From Glandiceps talaboti (taxonomy: Eukaryota; Hemichordata; Enteropneusta; Spengelidae), in contig NC_135553.1 in the NCBI RefSeq assembly GCF_964340395.1, positions 26,478,449 to 26,534,448 on the forward strand: a stretch of 56,000 nt of DNA, given 5' to 3'. Position numbers and translations under genes: made by a program. The notes beneath the pieces were generated by a model. The model did not search any database and had not been told where the DNA came from. It saw only the letters and a list, made by a program, of their open reading frames with translations. Positions 42,903 to 56,000 of the stretch are shown here, one piece after another; position 1 is the stretch's first letter, and every line of letters begins with the position of its first letter.

Positions 42903-43310
42903 AATCTGTGAAATTGCCCAATTCATGAAATGTGCATGTGACTTTGCCCAGTTCATGAAATAGTCAACCTTATGCAAATGAGAGTATAGATTATGATCTA
43001 AAAGGAGCGAAATTAAATTTTGGGGGAAGACTTTTGAACTGGGGTTTTGATTATCAAACTCTATTAAAAACACAAGCTACACTGAATTATTATAAAATAA
43101 GAATTGTGAAGTGATGAGTTTGAAAATTCATGATAATAAAGTTGTTTGATTCTTATTCTTTTTTGTGTGTGTCCTATAAAAGATGCCCATTTCATGTACT
43201 GGGCATATCTTACCATACCCACTTCATAACCTGGGCAACACGATTGACTATTTCATGAACTGGGCAAAGTTACCTACCCATTTCATGAATTGGGCAATTT
43301 CACAGATTGG
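42903..43310. mobile_element. 408-bp element with 64-bp inverted ends
   Basis: Left arm AATCTGTGAAATTGCCCAAT.. to CAGTTCATGAAATAGTC (42903-42966); the right arm (43245-43310) is its inverted copy with few mismatches. Within the arms a CCCAGTTCATGAAAT word occurs twice, and it occurs again just inside the right arm. It lies immediately 3' of the truncated LINE. No TSD that I can be sure of. Confidence 0.75.
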
Positions 43311-44340
43311 GTGTAATATATATATGTATTATGTACACAGTACAGCACAATACACAATAGTGGTAGTGTGTAGTGAGTGACATGTTTTCATAGACACTGG
43401 TAAAAAGTCATTCTGACATGATTTGAACAGCAATTAAGTGACTGCCTAGGGCAGTTTTTGTCCTTTCCAATGTACACTAATTGCCTATGCTCTATCTTCA
43501 AAAGGTAGCAGGTGAAAACACATTATAATTGGTTGTTCAACTTCTCTATAGGTAGGTGTAAGGTGCATGAGGAGCTGATGACAGAGGAAAGACAAGACAA
43601 GACACTACTACTCATCAAATTCATCACACATCTTTAGTATCTTAGACATGTGGCATCCTCTCATACCTTAGATGGGTGCATGAATTTTACATTTACAGTT
43701 CCAATGTTCTTCCCATAATCTCGCTTCTAGAAAGGTGACGATAGAAGCTACATAGGTGTAAGAAAGTCACTGTACACTAAAAAAGTGGATGAAATATTTG
43801 GTTATGACGTCTGCCAAATACAAGTGGTGAAAATAAGAAATGTCTAGCTGTGTCCATCAGAGAAATGATCATGAATGTTCTACTTGTTGTCATGGTTACA
43901 TGTGAGTGGGTGTCATGTGGCAGATTGGTAAAACATTTTAATTTATTTAGTTTGGATTTGTGGTTAATAAATTAGTTCCGGTATGTACAATACCAAACTT
44001 TCGAAACATCCATTCACTTTTTTTTTTATTTTGCAATTGTTGAATTGGTCTATGAACTATACTGTTTCACATTGTATGTCCAAGAACAAAATGATATAAT
44101 AAAGTTTTGTTTTAGTGATCTAAAATCCAAAACGAATGCCCATTTCACATCCACATTACCCAAATATCCTGACTGAAAAGAGAACTTCATGGCATAAAAT
44201 ACCCAATTCTAGTCTAGAGAATATTGATAATAATTGGAATGGTTAGAACGTATTTCATGTCCGTTCATTGTGCTGCGATCTATTTACATTTTAAGCGTGT
44301 TTTCACTTTTGCGACACTTTCATAGATGTATTGATATTGC
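43311..44340. other. Intergenic, no gene seen
   Basis: Plain AT-rich sequence. No exon-like frame, no array. Confidence 0.5.
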
Positions 44341-44415
44341 AGAAGGTATCCGACTAGTGGTGTAAAAAAGTATTGATATTGGAAGGTGTCTGACTAGCGG
44401 TGTAAAAAAGTACCT
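44341..44415. repeat. Short tandem duplication (about 2 copies)
   Basis: TATTGATATTG followed by GAAGGT.TC.GACTAG.GG and TGTAAAAAAGTA occurs twice in succession with small differences. Confidence 0.75.
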
Positions 44416-44451
44416 CCAGTTTAAAATGTCATAGTGTCATGTTGGAGATAC

Positions 44452-44530
44452 TGACGTCAAACAACTCTTAAGTGTGTTGATGTCATCTTGTTTCAAAGGT
44501 TTGTATTGGTGTTGATAAACCGTGACGTCA
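44452..44530. promoter_or_regulatory. Two perfect TGACGTCA (CRE-type) sites
   Basis: TGACGTCA at 44452-44459 and 44523-44530. This palindrome is the consensus for CREB/ATF factors. No gene start is visible nearby, so regulatory function is a guess. Confidence 0.3.
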
Positions 44531-44799
44531 TTCCATGTGTACGACCTGTACGTGATATGACTATATACTTGTACTCGGTTTAGTTCTAACGTAAGGTGTA
44601 CATCCTAACGTGCTCACGGCCTTTCTGCTCGGAAACCTACCGATTCCACACTTTATCGTTTGACATGTTCAAGTTAAGTTAACCTTTGTTTTAAAAAGGG
44701 GAAAAAACAGGAGGAAGGAGGAAAACGTTAAACGTATTTATTCATAATCACCATTTCAACATTGCTAAGGAAACGAGCACAATTTATGTAGACGGACTT

Positions 44800-45380
44800 A
44801 GGAGAAATTTATTTTGGTCAAAAACTTTTTTCGCAACCCCCTACCCCTCTTCAGTGCTCTCAAATATTTAAAGGTCCACAAAATAAACCCTGCAATCTGA
44901 GTAGCTTTACCCCCCCCCCCCTACAAAATGTTGATGTATATTTGTATGGTACCCCCACCCCGCACATTGGGTAATAAGTGAGACACTTCAGCGTCCATAA
45001 TACAGTTCTTTACAAATAAATGTGGGCTTCACAAGGCGGAATCTCACATTGAGCTAGCTCTAATATATTTGGAGATAACATTGTGTTTTCCACTTCAAAG
45101 TTGATGGGGGACAGTATCGCCGTGATGGCTGCTGTAGGGGAGGGACATGTATGATGCCATTTAGAGGCATAACGTATCAAACTGTATTGCAAGACATTTA
45201 ACAAATGTTCACGGTGAATGACTGTCGGGCCCATGGGGTTTAATTTTGTGCAAAAAGTCACAAATCAAGAGCAAAATATCTCAATACGCCCTTTCAGACC
45301 ATCAAAGTTTTCAAGCTCCACCCTCGCATCCCCAATGTTTTAGTGCACCCCCGCCCCGTAAATTCTGTTCCCTTCCCTAA
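44800..45380. repeat. Dispersed GC-skewed repeat (reverse orientation)
   Basis: 44803-44870 is the inverse of 7035-7095 (GGTCAAAAACTTTTTTCGCA versus TACGAAAAAGTTTTTGACC). Later blocks carry a C run (44911-44920) and CCCCGTAAATTCTG (45354). The end CCCTTCCCTAAAT (45370-45382) is the inverse of an AGGGA-type terminus. Confidence 0.6.
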
Positions 45381-45611
45381 ATAGTCTTATGTACCTATCA
45401 AGCGATGACGGTAAGAATGTATAAGGCATGGTAAGGATAGTGCAAATGCTGAGTCTAACTATAAATGTGTATCCGTGTATAACTTATAAGTCTAATTTGA
45501 AGTGAACACTGTCTGTCAAAAATAATTCGTCACATACATTTATATATTCCAAAAAGATAACCCAGAGACAATCATATTTTGTGAATGAAACGAGTCTTCT
45601 TCATGATCAGA

Positions 45612-47740
<2,129 letters not shown>

Positions 47741-47743
47741 TAT

Positions 47744-47905
47744 GTGTTGATTTTACACAATAGAGTGGGGTTATGTTTACACGATAGAGTGGGGGGTTAC
47801 TTTTACATGATAGAGTGGGGTAAGGGTTGCACGATAGGGTGGGGTAAGGTTTGCATGACAGAGTGGGGCGAATGCTTACACGATAGAGTGGGGCTAATGC
47901 TTAGG
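47744..47905. repeat. G-rich minisatellite around ACGATAGAGTGGGG
   Basis: About six irregular units of 24-30 bp sharing ACACGATAGAGTGGGGTAAG. The same units recur at 49776-49972. Confidence 0.85.
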
Positions 47906-48060
47906 GACCGGTCAGTTTATCGAGCCTGGGGGGGGGGTGGCATTGGATTTTGCCATCGGGCCGACAGAAAGTCACTGACCCCCCCCCCATCTGTAAATTT
48001 AAACCAAAACAGGCTGAACCCCCGTATAACTTAACTCTAAAACATGATGACCCCCGACCC
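47903..48060. mobile_element. End of an AGGGA-type GC-skewed element
   Basis: Begins AGGGACCGGTCAGTTTATCG, then a G run (47928-47937) and GGCATTGGATTTTG. This is followed by C-rich AAAACATGATGACCCCCG blocks like those at 2690-2770. Confidence 0.5.
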
Positions 48061-48185
48061 CCTCCCCATTCACATAACAGGTATGTTTTGATGGTGACTC
48101 AGTGTGGACTGCTTGACTGTCTCACAAATACTTTACAAGATCATGGCGATAGTACTATCACATAATTATCGACAACACAGGATAA

Positions 48186-49165
48186 AGACCGTGAAAGATA
48201 GGGGAAAGCTTGCGAAGGGAATATGTACACCTCTCATGGGGGTCCCCCTAGAAGTCCTGGAGTTTTACTCTTAATAAGGAAACTTTAGACTATTCAGACA
48301 CTTTCAGGCAATAATTTTCAAGCTTTACAAGACAACACAAACATGTAAACAGCAACTATACATACAAATGTAGAGTTGACATATTTTTCAAAAAAGGTTT
48401 AATAGCATTTTGACAGTATTAAAGAAATAGGGGGAAGAGCTTAAGATTGGGATATGTCCACCTCTTGTGTATATGTGTGTGTGTGTGTGTGGGGGGGGGG
48501 GTCCTAGGGGTTTCCCCCCTAGAAGCTCTATAGAGTATTTTTACTCTTAAAGTCCATTTTAGGCTATTCAGACACTTCCAGGCAATGATTTCCAAGCTTT
48601 ACAAGACAGCACCAACATGTAAAAAGCAACTTCATAGGGTTGAAATGTTTAAAAAATAAAGTTAAGTAGCATCTTGACAGAAAGAGGTACAATGTAGGGG
48701 GAAGAGCTTGAGACTGAGATAAATTATGTCCACCTCTCCAATCTTTACAAGACAGCGCCATCAAGTATCAGAAACTATTATTTATAACTTATATACTTAC
48801 TATAGAGTTGAAATATGTTCTTAAAAAGTTAAATGGCATCATTATAGTAAAGGTCAGCACATTTAATGGTAGTGTTATTGGTAAGGGAGTTTTAAGGCAA
48901 TTTCTTTTTGACTATCTTGGCAAACATTTCACATCTTAAAAGACAATATCATCTGAAATTAGCATAGGGTGAAAATTCTTAAGAAAAGTTTTATACCATT
49001 ACGGTATTATAAAGGTTGGTGCGTCTGATTGTTGGTTGAATACCTGAGTGACCTCTGGGGGTGAGGGAATCCTAGGGGTCTCCCCTAGCAGATCCGGAGG
49101 ATTTTTGGTTCTATTTAAGGCAATATTTAGGTTATTCATAGCCTTTGAGGTAATATTTCAAAGCT
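48186..49165. repeat. Diverged tandem repeat of about 250 bp, 3-4 copies
   Basis: Three starts near 48190, 48430 and 48700 share GGGGAAGAGCTTGAGA-like sequence, ATGT.CACCTCT, CCCCCTAGAAG, TTTTACTCTTAA, CTATTCAGACACTT.CAGGCA and AAGCTTTACAAGACA. A fourth, weaker copy starts near 49060. Copy 3 has lost its middle. No coding frame persists across copies. Confidence 0.75.
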
Positions 49166-49775
49166 TCGAAAAGTTTTCGAAGCTAAAGTTAATGTAAGTT
49201 TTAAACTTAGTTTCCCATGTCACATAAAAATGGGCCCGTAACATGCATGCATCGTAAAGTCACTGGTATGTTAGAGAACTTTAGGTGGTCATACCTAGTG
49301 TATAATAGAAACTGTAATCTGATGAGATGTGGTGATTTATAGTGTCGATAACATGTAGTGTCCAAAATAGAAAGTGCATCTACTCTTCATACTGAAGAGT
49401 AGAACGATTTACATTAACTTCTTTTATAAACTTTATCTGAAGATTACCATTACGAAACCTTCAAGTTCACTTTTGCCCCAAAGTGCAAGCATTAATTGTA
49501 CAACAGCCAAGCATTTACATGACATGTTCTGTAACTAGTGTGGTAGCTAGGTAATACATGTATAATATGTAGAGGTATGTTTGAACTCTTATGTGAAGTA
49601 ATATTAAAGAATTTATGTAAGAAACAGGGACAATAATAAATTATACATGTACCAGTCAGTTCAGACATTGTAGAAAATGATTTTCTTCTTACATCACAAT
49701 CCAAAACACAATGACCCCCTATCCACAATTTTCAAAACAGCATGATGCCCCCCTTGCCAATTTCAAAACCACCGG

Positions 49776-49972
49776 GGGTAAGGTTTGCACGATGGGGCGT
49801 GGGAATGTTTACACGATAGAGTGGGGTAAGGTTTGCACGATGAGGTGGGGGGGGGGGTAAGGTTTGCATGATAGAGTGGGGTAAGGTTTACACGATAGAG
49901 TTGGGGTAAGGTTTACTCGATAGGGTGGGGGTAATGTTTACACGATAGAGTTGGGGTAAGGTTTGCACGAGT
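49776..49972. repeat. Second block of the ACGATAGAGTGGGG minisatellite
   Basis: Seven or so units (GGGGTAAGGTTTGCACGATA and similar), with a G run at 49848-49857. It is paired with 47744-47905, and the two blocks bracket about 1.9 kb. Confidence 0.85.
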
Positions 49973-50356
49973 ATAACAACAAGCACAAATGTCAATAGTT
50001 AAATTATTTCAGTTTTTGACTATTCTTTCCAACAATAAAAATGTTCATATTTACACGTGCATTGTTGACAAGCTGAGCAACACAAACCGGCATTGGAACT
50101 AAAGTATTATCTAAAAAGTAGAACAGTGTGAAGTATTTAAAGTATACCCGCATTGCCCAATGGAAATATATGTTGTTCTTGTCATTATGCATGAAATGGT
50201 TACAAATGTTTTTTTTTCAGTATAATGATTTACCCTGTAAAAGTTTATACACAGAAACTTTATAAGTTATTATGAGTATTTACTTATTTTTTTTTAGCAC
50301 AACTGAGCAATGGTTCTGAGGTCTGAGGTTCAAAGGCTATAGGCATGGTACTGAAG

Positions 50357-50358
<2 letters not shown>

Positions 50359-50436
<78 letters not shown>

Positions 50437-50517
50437 GCTCTGCCACTGCGGTATAGAGCACTGTCTTAGCAGATTGATACTCACCGAGTTATATATATAT
50501 ATATATATATATATCTA

Positions 50518-50596
<79 letters not shown>

Positions 50597-50619
50597 ATAT
50601 ATATATATATATATATATA
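50359..50619. repeat. Two (AT)n runs around a 54-bp island
   Basis: Runs at 50359-50435 and 50490-50619. The island (50436-50489) contains CTCTGCCACTGCGGTATAGA and GCACTGTCTTAGCAGATTGA. On the minus strand it has the look of part of a tRNA-derived repeat, but I cannot fold a tRNA from it. Confidence 0.9.
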
Positions 50620-50692
50620 GTTTTGGTAGTACTGGAACTCTTTCTTGGGTGTAACTCGGAGTTTCACGCATATTGCGATCATCAGACACGTA

Positions 50693-50782
50693 TATGTGTG
50701 TGTGTGTGTGTGTGTGTATGTGTGTATGTGTGTGTGTGTGTGAGTATGTGTGTGTGTATGTGTGTGTGTCTGTGTGTGTGTA
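50693..50782. repeat. (GT)n-rich microsatellite
   Basis: GT dinucleotides with occasional GTAT and GTCT interruptions. Confidence 0.95.
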
Positions 50783-51010
50783 AACGATTTAAAGTCCAAA
50801 AGAGATATTTTCATTTTACCCCCTTCATATCAGTACATTTCATACTGTTGTGCAGAACCATTGGTGCTATTTTTAAGTTTTATACATAGAAACTTTTAAG
50901 TTTTTTTATGAGTATTAAGTTTTCGAAGTATTCGTTGGTAGAGAAGGATTGGCGCTTTACAATAAAGTGTTCTTGTTCATTGTGAGATTTGTACTCATTT
51001 GTAATTGTAT

Positions 51011-51070
51011 GCATACATACATACATACATACATACATACATACATACATACATACATACATACATACAT
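51011..51070. repeat. (CATA)n microsatellite
   Basis: Fifteen uninterrupted tetranucleotides. Confidence 0.97.
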
Positions 51071-51117
51071 GTACATTGTGTATGTATAGTGTGTTTGTGT
51101 ATGTGTGTAAGTCTATG

Positions 51118-51262
51118 GGGGGGGGGGGCTATGGAAAAAATTCAAGAACTTGCAGGGGCCCGGGGTCATCAATTTTTCCCAAGCTTTTGTAGGGGGGCAT
51201 GACACAAGGAAAAGGGGAAATCCTCCGGGGTCCCCCTGGAAGTAAAATCTGGACACTCCCTA
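51118..51262. mobile_element. GC-skewed element end (inverse AGGGA terminus)
   Basis: G run at 51117-51128, then GGGGCCCGGGGTCATCAATT, CCTCCGGGGTCCCCCTGGAA and GTAAAATCTGGACACTCCCT. Read in reverse, its right end is AGGGAGTGTCCAGATTTTAC, like the left end at 2626. Confidence 0.5.
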
Positions 51263-51977
51263 ATGTGTACGTAAGTGTCAACGAAACCCTCATAACACCA
51301 TCAAACCATGCTAACATTGCCAGGATACGATTTGTAATGTCATCGAAGGAAAGCATGCATTAACATTATAATAGAAAAATCCAAATTAGATTTTATGATT
51401 TTATGATGTAAGTATTTTTACCCAGTATTATAAATAAAACTTATCAACTCAGCTTATGCTACTTTGATAGATAAAAATAATTTTCGATTTTTGATTTTCG
51501 ATATCAACCTATCCTTTTGTCCCTTCACCATTGCACACTCATGGTTCACTGTAAAATTTGCATATCTGCAATTTACTGTGCAAGCAAAGATACTGTTGCA
51601 TTATCTTTTGCTATAAGCATTGTATCAACAATTGTATTAATATACGAAATGGAATATTTACTTTTACGTGTCTTTGTTTTTTTATTTACAGTATACTGTT
51701 ATTGACAGATGTAATTAGTTCGCTCTATTGCTCTGTCTTCGAACTAAGTAAACCTACATTATTTTAGACTGTTCAATTTTCAGTATACAAAGTAAGAAAT
51801 TGTTGAAAGGATGTGATATAACAATCAATAGTATTGACAGAAATTTATCTTTTTTAGTATTAGGCAATACCATCTTCCTCTTGCAAAATTTTGAAAAACA
51901 TGTAAAGTTATTAATGTATAATTTGTGTTAGAGAAAGAAAAAAAATGTTGTTATTAATATTTGTGGTGGTTTTTTTT

Positions 51978-51978
51978 G

Positions 51979-52008
<30 letters not shown>
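51978..52008. repeat. (GTT)n microsatellite
   Basis: Ten trinucleotides. Confidence 0.95.
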
Positions 52009-52010
<2 letters not shown>

Positions 52011-52218
52011 CCATACTGTATTCACTGACGATACTGTTGTGTAATAAAGTTATTATATCTGCATACCTCTACAAATTGTATTAGATAGTCAAAGATGAAC
52101 TAACGTAACACTATTGGTGATTCCCACAAGCTATATTAATGTGTGTACATACCGTAAGTATAACCACGGATCTATTATTGAGATGATATTAATAGATCCA
52201 TAGTACTATAACACATTC

Positions 52219-52330
52219 ATATGTGTGTTCCAAGACCAGTATTAGGGTGTATTCGTACATGTATGTGTTCCAAGACTCTCTATTCGTACATGTATGTGTT
52301 CCAAGACTCTATTCGTACATGTATGTTTGT
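52219..52330. repeat. Short tandem of 37-39 bp, 3 copies
   Basis: ATGTGTTCCAAGAC followed by a short variable segment and TATTCGTACATGT occurs three times. The overlapping frames that read it are not genes. Confidence 0.85.
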
Positions 52331-52339
52331 TCCCAGTAT

Positions 52340-53100
52340 TTGTTTCGACACACGTGCCATGAACAGCATTTTGTTAACTCCGATGGGCATGTTTCATATG
52401 ACACAACCACTAATGGGGAGGGGGGGGGGGCTGGTTATATATATGCTTCTCGTGACCGGTACCCTGTAATAAAAATAATAAACGCCCTCCATGGCCCTAT
52501 CAGACATAATCACATCATTGTCGGTAAGACTACAATTATAATGCAGGCCGTAAAGCGCGTAGGCTTGGTAAAAATTATAGTTTATTGCTGAAATTCGAGA
52601 TTTTTTACTAAACTCGTCAAGAGACTCGCCTATACTGACTTGACAGTTCTGATATGATGTACTGCATTTTCCATAGGGGCGTGTAATATTTCATAGATTG
52701 TTGTTTTCCAGGTCTAAAGACTAAATATAACAACCTTTTGACTATATATTCCTACCTGTAAGGACTAGTATAGCGCTTGATACATTTGTAGCAGCAGCAT
52801 TCGTACGATATTTTCCTAAGAAAATGGCAATCTAAGCAACAATACGTGCCCTGTGGCATTTTCAAGCCAGATAGCCAAGTCTCTATGCTGTTACTAAATC
52901 AAATGGCTTATAGGAAACGAAAATACCACCATCATGTACACACACCATTATATTGTACTTTTTATAACCGACTACCAATCGACCCGTCACTTCTGAGTAC
53001 TATAATGACAAACACAAAAATAAAACGAGTCACTCGTAACATTTTTCCTGACATACTTTTCCCAACTAAAAGCAGGGGAAATATATGTGACGTACTATAC
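52340..53100. other. Intergenic, no gene supported
   Basis: A G run at 52419-52428. The 86-codon frame at 52846-53106 has no known motif and no good initiator. Confidence 0.4.
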
Positions 53101-53103
53101 ATA

Positions 53104-53334
53104 TGACGTCATCAAATCAAACACCAAATATCCCAAACATGCATGTTGTAATGTGACGTCATAAACCGGTAGTCCACAGTGGTGAAATTCAGAATACATT
53201 ATGTAAATATGCAGTTGAAATACTACGATAGTTGGTGAATATATCATCATACTATCTGAATACATAACGTACGTACTGTTATGGTATGTGTCTGTCTCGA
53301 TATTTGCTGCTTTTGGCGGAATGCGTTGACGTCA
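53104..53334. promoter_or_regulatory. Cluster of three perfect TGACGTCA sites
   Basis: TGACGTCA at 53104-53111, 53154-53161 and 53327-53334, plus a TGACGTAC near-match at 53088. Consensus CREB/ATF palindromes. No coding exon is seen downstream within the window, so this may be an enhancer or chance. Confidence 0.35.
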
Positions 53335-54282
53335 GATTTCCCGTGCTGTTTGATACATTGAGTTCGCATGGGTTACTCTTTCCATGGATGATTGAAGACG
53401 GTTTATCTGACAATGAAAATAACAAAGCGTAATAATGTATACTATCCCTAACGCACGTACTCTGTCTTCATTATCCTGATGACGCACATCAGTGAAAGAC
53501 TCTTTACAAATATGACACGAATATTATAGTAACAGTAGTTTTATTATTAATTTAAAGAAGGAAAAAAACAACCTTAATAAAGAGGAATTGAATTGAAGTA
53601 ATGCAACTGGCCGTGAGGGTTTATGTTGTTTGCTGACACATTTCCTACGTCTGAGATGAGATATACATTTATTTCAAAACGTTCAGTGCTTGAATTATTA
53701 TATGTAGTATTTAGTAACCTTGATGTTCCGATAATGTCCCGCCAAAAACATCAATTGGGTTTTTAGACGTTTTAGCACATGTCAGTTTTGAAGAGGTCGA
53801 CATCATCGATATAATTCATGAGAGACAATTATTACCATATTCATAACGAGAAAGAAAAAAAACAAGTTAAACAAGATTTTGTTTTAGGCATTTAGATGAA
53901 GCCATTTATGCCGATAATAATTATAATAACTTAGTGACATTTCAAAGAGGATGGATGAAAGAGAATACTGTTATTGGCCATACAATATAGCTATCTGTGC
54001 TTCCTGTGCTTCGTTCTAGTGATAAAGGAATAATACTCAAATATCCTCGAGTCAGAGTGAAAAACTATAGCTCGGATACCGGATAGATATCGAGAGTGCA
54101 TTTTAACGAGCCTCCACTCACATGGAACAAAACTAAACCCAGTCTGTCAGTTATTTGATGAATACGAGAAGACATCAAGACTCACTTAAGAAAGAGTATT
54201 TTGAATATCTTTGCTGCTTTTGCCTTGTGTTATTTCCTTAGATATGTGTAGAGGATTTCGATGGTGTGTGGGTGTTAAGTTC
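53335..54282. other. Intergenic, no gene seen
   Basis: Nothing recognisable; AT-rich sequence with isolated AATAAA. Confidence 0.45.
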
Positions 54283-54327
54283 GTTAGTTAGTTAGTTAGT
54301 TGGTTGGTTGGTTGGTTGGTTGGTTGG

Positions 54328-54372
<45 letters not shown>

Positions 54373-54432
54373 CGGTCGGTCGGTCGGTCGGTTGGTTGGT
54401 GGATTGATCGATTAATTGGTTAATTGATTGAT
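54283..54432. repeat. Compound tetranucleotide tract TTAG/TTGG/TTGA/TCGG
   Basis: Successive blocks of GTTA, GGTT, GATT, GGTC and GGTT units in one register, fading into ATTAATTGG-type units. Confidence 0.95.
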
Positions 54433-54812
54433 TTTTTAATTGCCCTTTTTTTGTAAGTTTAAAAAATACATTAGCTTTTAAAACATTATTAATTATGAGA
54501 ACAAATTTATGATATTAGTAATAACGACATAACATTATGTTATACTGTTCCCACTATACTAATAATTATTACTTCACAGACCATCGTCGATATATGCTAT
54601 CCTTCTCTCGACGTCGATACGTCAATGTTTCCGTAATCTGGAGAGATCTATAAAGTTCGTTTTCGTTTTCAGTACAACCTCTTGTGAAAACTATGTGATG
54701 ATAGTGAGTTCACGTATACAAATATCGATCACGTGACGGTGACTTACTAGTATGTTGTAGCAAGCAAAATACATGTAAAAATTAGTTACCATAAAGAACT
54801 ACAAGAGAATGT

Positions 54813-54906
54813 ATCTGTCTGTCTGTCTGTCTGTCTGTCCGTCCGTCCGACCGTATGTATGTATGTATGTATGTATGTATGTATGTATGTATGTATGTAT
54901 TTATGT
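54813..54906. repeat. Compound tetranucleotide tract CTGT/CCGT/ATGT
   Basis: About six CTGT, three CCGT and twelve ATGT units in one register. Confidence 0.95.
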
Positions 54907-55778
54907 GGAGTGTGTGGGGTGTGTCTGTGTGTAGGTAGGTAGGTCCCGGAGGTAGGTATATGATAAGCAGAGAAATAGTGATATGAGCCACATTCCGTCA
55001 TGTTTACAATCTATGTAAATTAGGAACTAAGTATATGATATCTGTAGGCAACATGTGGGAGCTACGCTTATCGTCAGCCCACGTATTCATAACCACAATA
55101 ATATAATAAACCATACTATCGCGTGCGCTGTGTGCAGCGTATGATGACATTGGGAAAGCATGTCAACAGTTCAATGATTAAATCAGATAACATTTTCTGT
55201 ATGCTTTCCAGAGAACAAACTACCCACAGAGTCATTATGATGCTTTAACTTGAAAGGTCTCCAAATATTTATCATTCTCATTCATTTTATAAATATTGCC
55301 GTAGTTTATAAATTTGTAAATACACCCCCTACAAACTACGGTACAGATGACGAAAGCATCATAATAAGGAATGCCCATTCTTTGACATCAATTGCCGCTG
55401 CGTTATGAAATGGACACGGTACGGTTCAGCGCTGTCTTATTTGCATGCAAATATTCTATCTACGTAGACGTACATACAGGTAAAAGCTTTGTCGTTTAGA
55501 GAGGATGGAAAACAACAAATTGTGTGTCGGAATACATTATTTAACGTTTATGTTGCTGTGAACGGGTCCTACGTAAGTGCACATAAACAGCTGTAAGCAG
55601 AGATGCTAGCTAGTGCCGTTGTCGATACTAATTAGGGGCAAGTCAAAGTTTATCTATTTTTACAAAAGGTGAACATAGGTAGAAAACTAGAAATTGGGAC
55701 GACTGTACTGGTGAAATAAACGTATTATTGAATTAAGTTTAAGGTTGGTAAGTGATTAATTGATTAATTAATTATCGC

Positions 55779-55779
<1 letters not shown>
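54907..55779. other. Intergenic, no gene seen
   Basis: A weak inverted match links CATTATGATGCTTTAA (about 55234) and GAAAGCATCATAATAAGG (about 55352), perhaps an old TIR element. Otherwise nothing. Confidence 0.35.
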
Positions 55780-55815
<36 letters not shown>

Positions 55816-55832
55816 TTATCTATCTATCTATT
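55780..55832. repeat. (TATC)n microsatellite
   Basis: About twelve units with one TTTATC interruption. Confidence 0.95.
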
Positions 55833-56000
55833 TTATTCCTTTCTTTCTATTGGACCTATATATAGGCGATAGTATAGGCTATACTATATCCTTTTGTTTT
55901 CGTATAGAATACAAGAACACTGAGTTCACCCCACGATCTACGAATGATATAAGTTATACAAATAACGATATGACAAGTTAACCGAGTTATAATAGTGTTA

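Noticed and set aside
52846-53106. 86-codon frame
   Set aside because: No motif, no good initiator or splice sites that I can pair; kept as unknown intergenic sequence.

Overview
The window is a metazoan nuclear genome segment. Coding sequence is cut into short exons with GT-AG introns, and the rest is mostly transposon remains and tandem repeats. I see no rRNA, tRNA, CRISPR or prokaryotic-style operon. The sequence is AT-rich and carries many ACATGTA words. Several intronic minisatellites, a UNC5-type UPA + death-domain gene and several LINE families point to a marine invertebrate. A cephalochordate such as amphioxus fits well, because intronic minisatellites have been described there, but the species cannot be proven from the sequence alone.

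Only two host genes are convincing, both on the + strand. (1) Positions 258-2276 hold the last three exons of a protein with a UPA domain followed by a C-terminal death domain; its 5' end lies left of the window. (2) Positions 15395-36037 hold a complete seven-exon gene for a 347-residue, seven-bladed WD40 propeller. All six of its introns join in frame with consensus splice sites. Its 1 kb of coding sequence is spread over more than 20 kb because the introns are filled by unrelated minisatellites: 68-bp units in intron 3, 63-bp units in intron 5, and 60-, 59-, 48-, 29-, 45- and 42-bp units in intron 6. Three more arrays (59-, 65- and 53-bp units) follow the stop codon.

Layout. 1-90: right end of a dispersed element. 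258-2276: UPA/death gene, with a 287-bp inverted-repeat element in its first visible intron. 2521-6119: a dead LINE split by an 830-bp GC-skewed element and by a 43-bp-unit array. 8100-11335: a second dead LINE with endonuclease and reverse transcriptase, ending in an ATTG tail. 12.3-14.9 kb: inverted-repeat elements and a long GA run. 15.4-36.0 kb: the WD40 gene. 36.7-39.4 kb: arrays in its 3' flank. 39.7-43.3 kb: a pogo/Tigger-like element, a DINE-1/pearl-like element with 148-bp core repeats, a third LINE fragment and a long-TIR element. 44-56 kb: apparently gene-free sequence with microsatellites, GC-skewed repeats, a diverged tandem of about 250 bp, and two clusters of perfect TGACGTCA sites.

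The two genes show no functional link. Most long open frames in the window lie in tandem arrays whose unit happens to lack stop codons, and they should not be read as genes. The most noteworthy signals are the number of independent minisatellites in one gene, two arrays that appear to have been born inside dead reverse transcriptase sequence, and a group of short non-autonomous elements with 9-10 bp target duplications.
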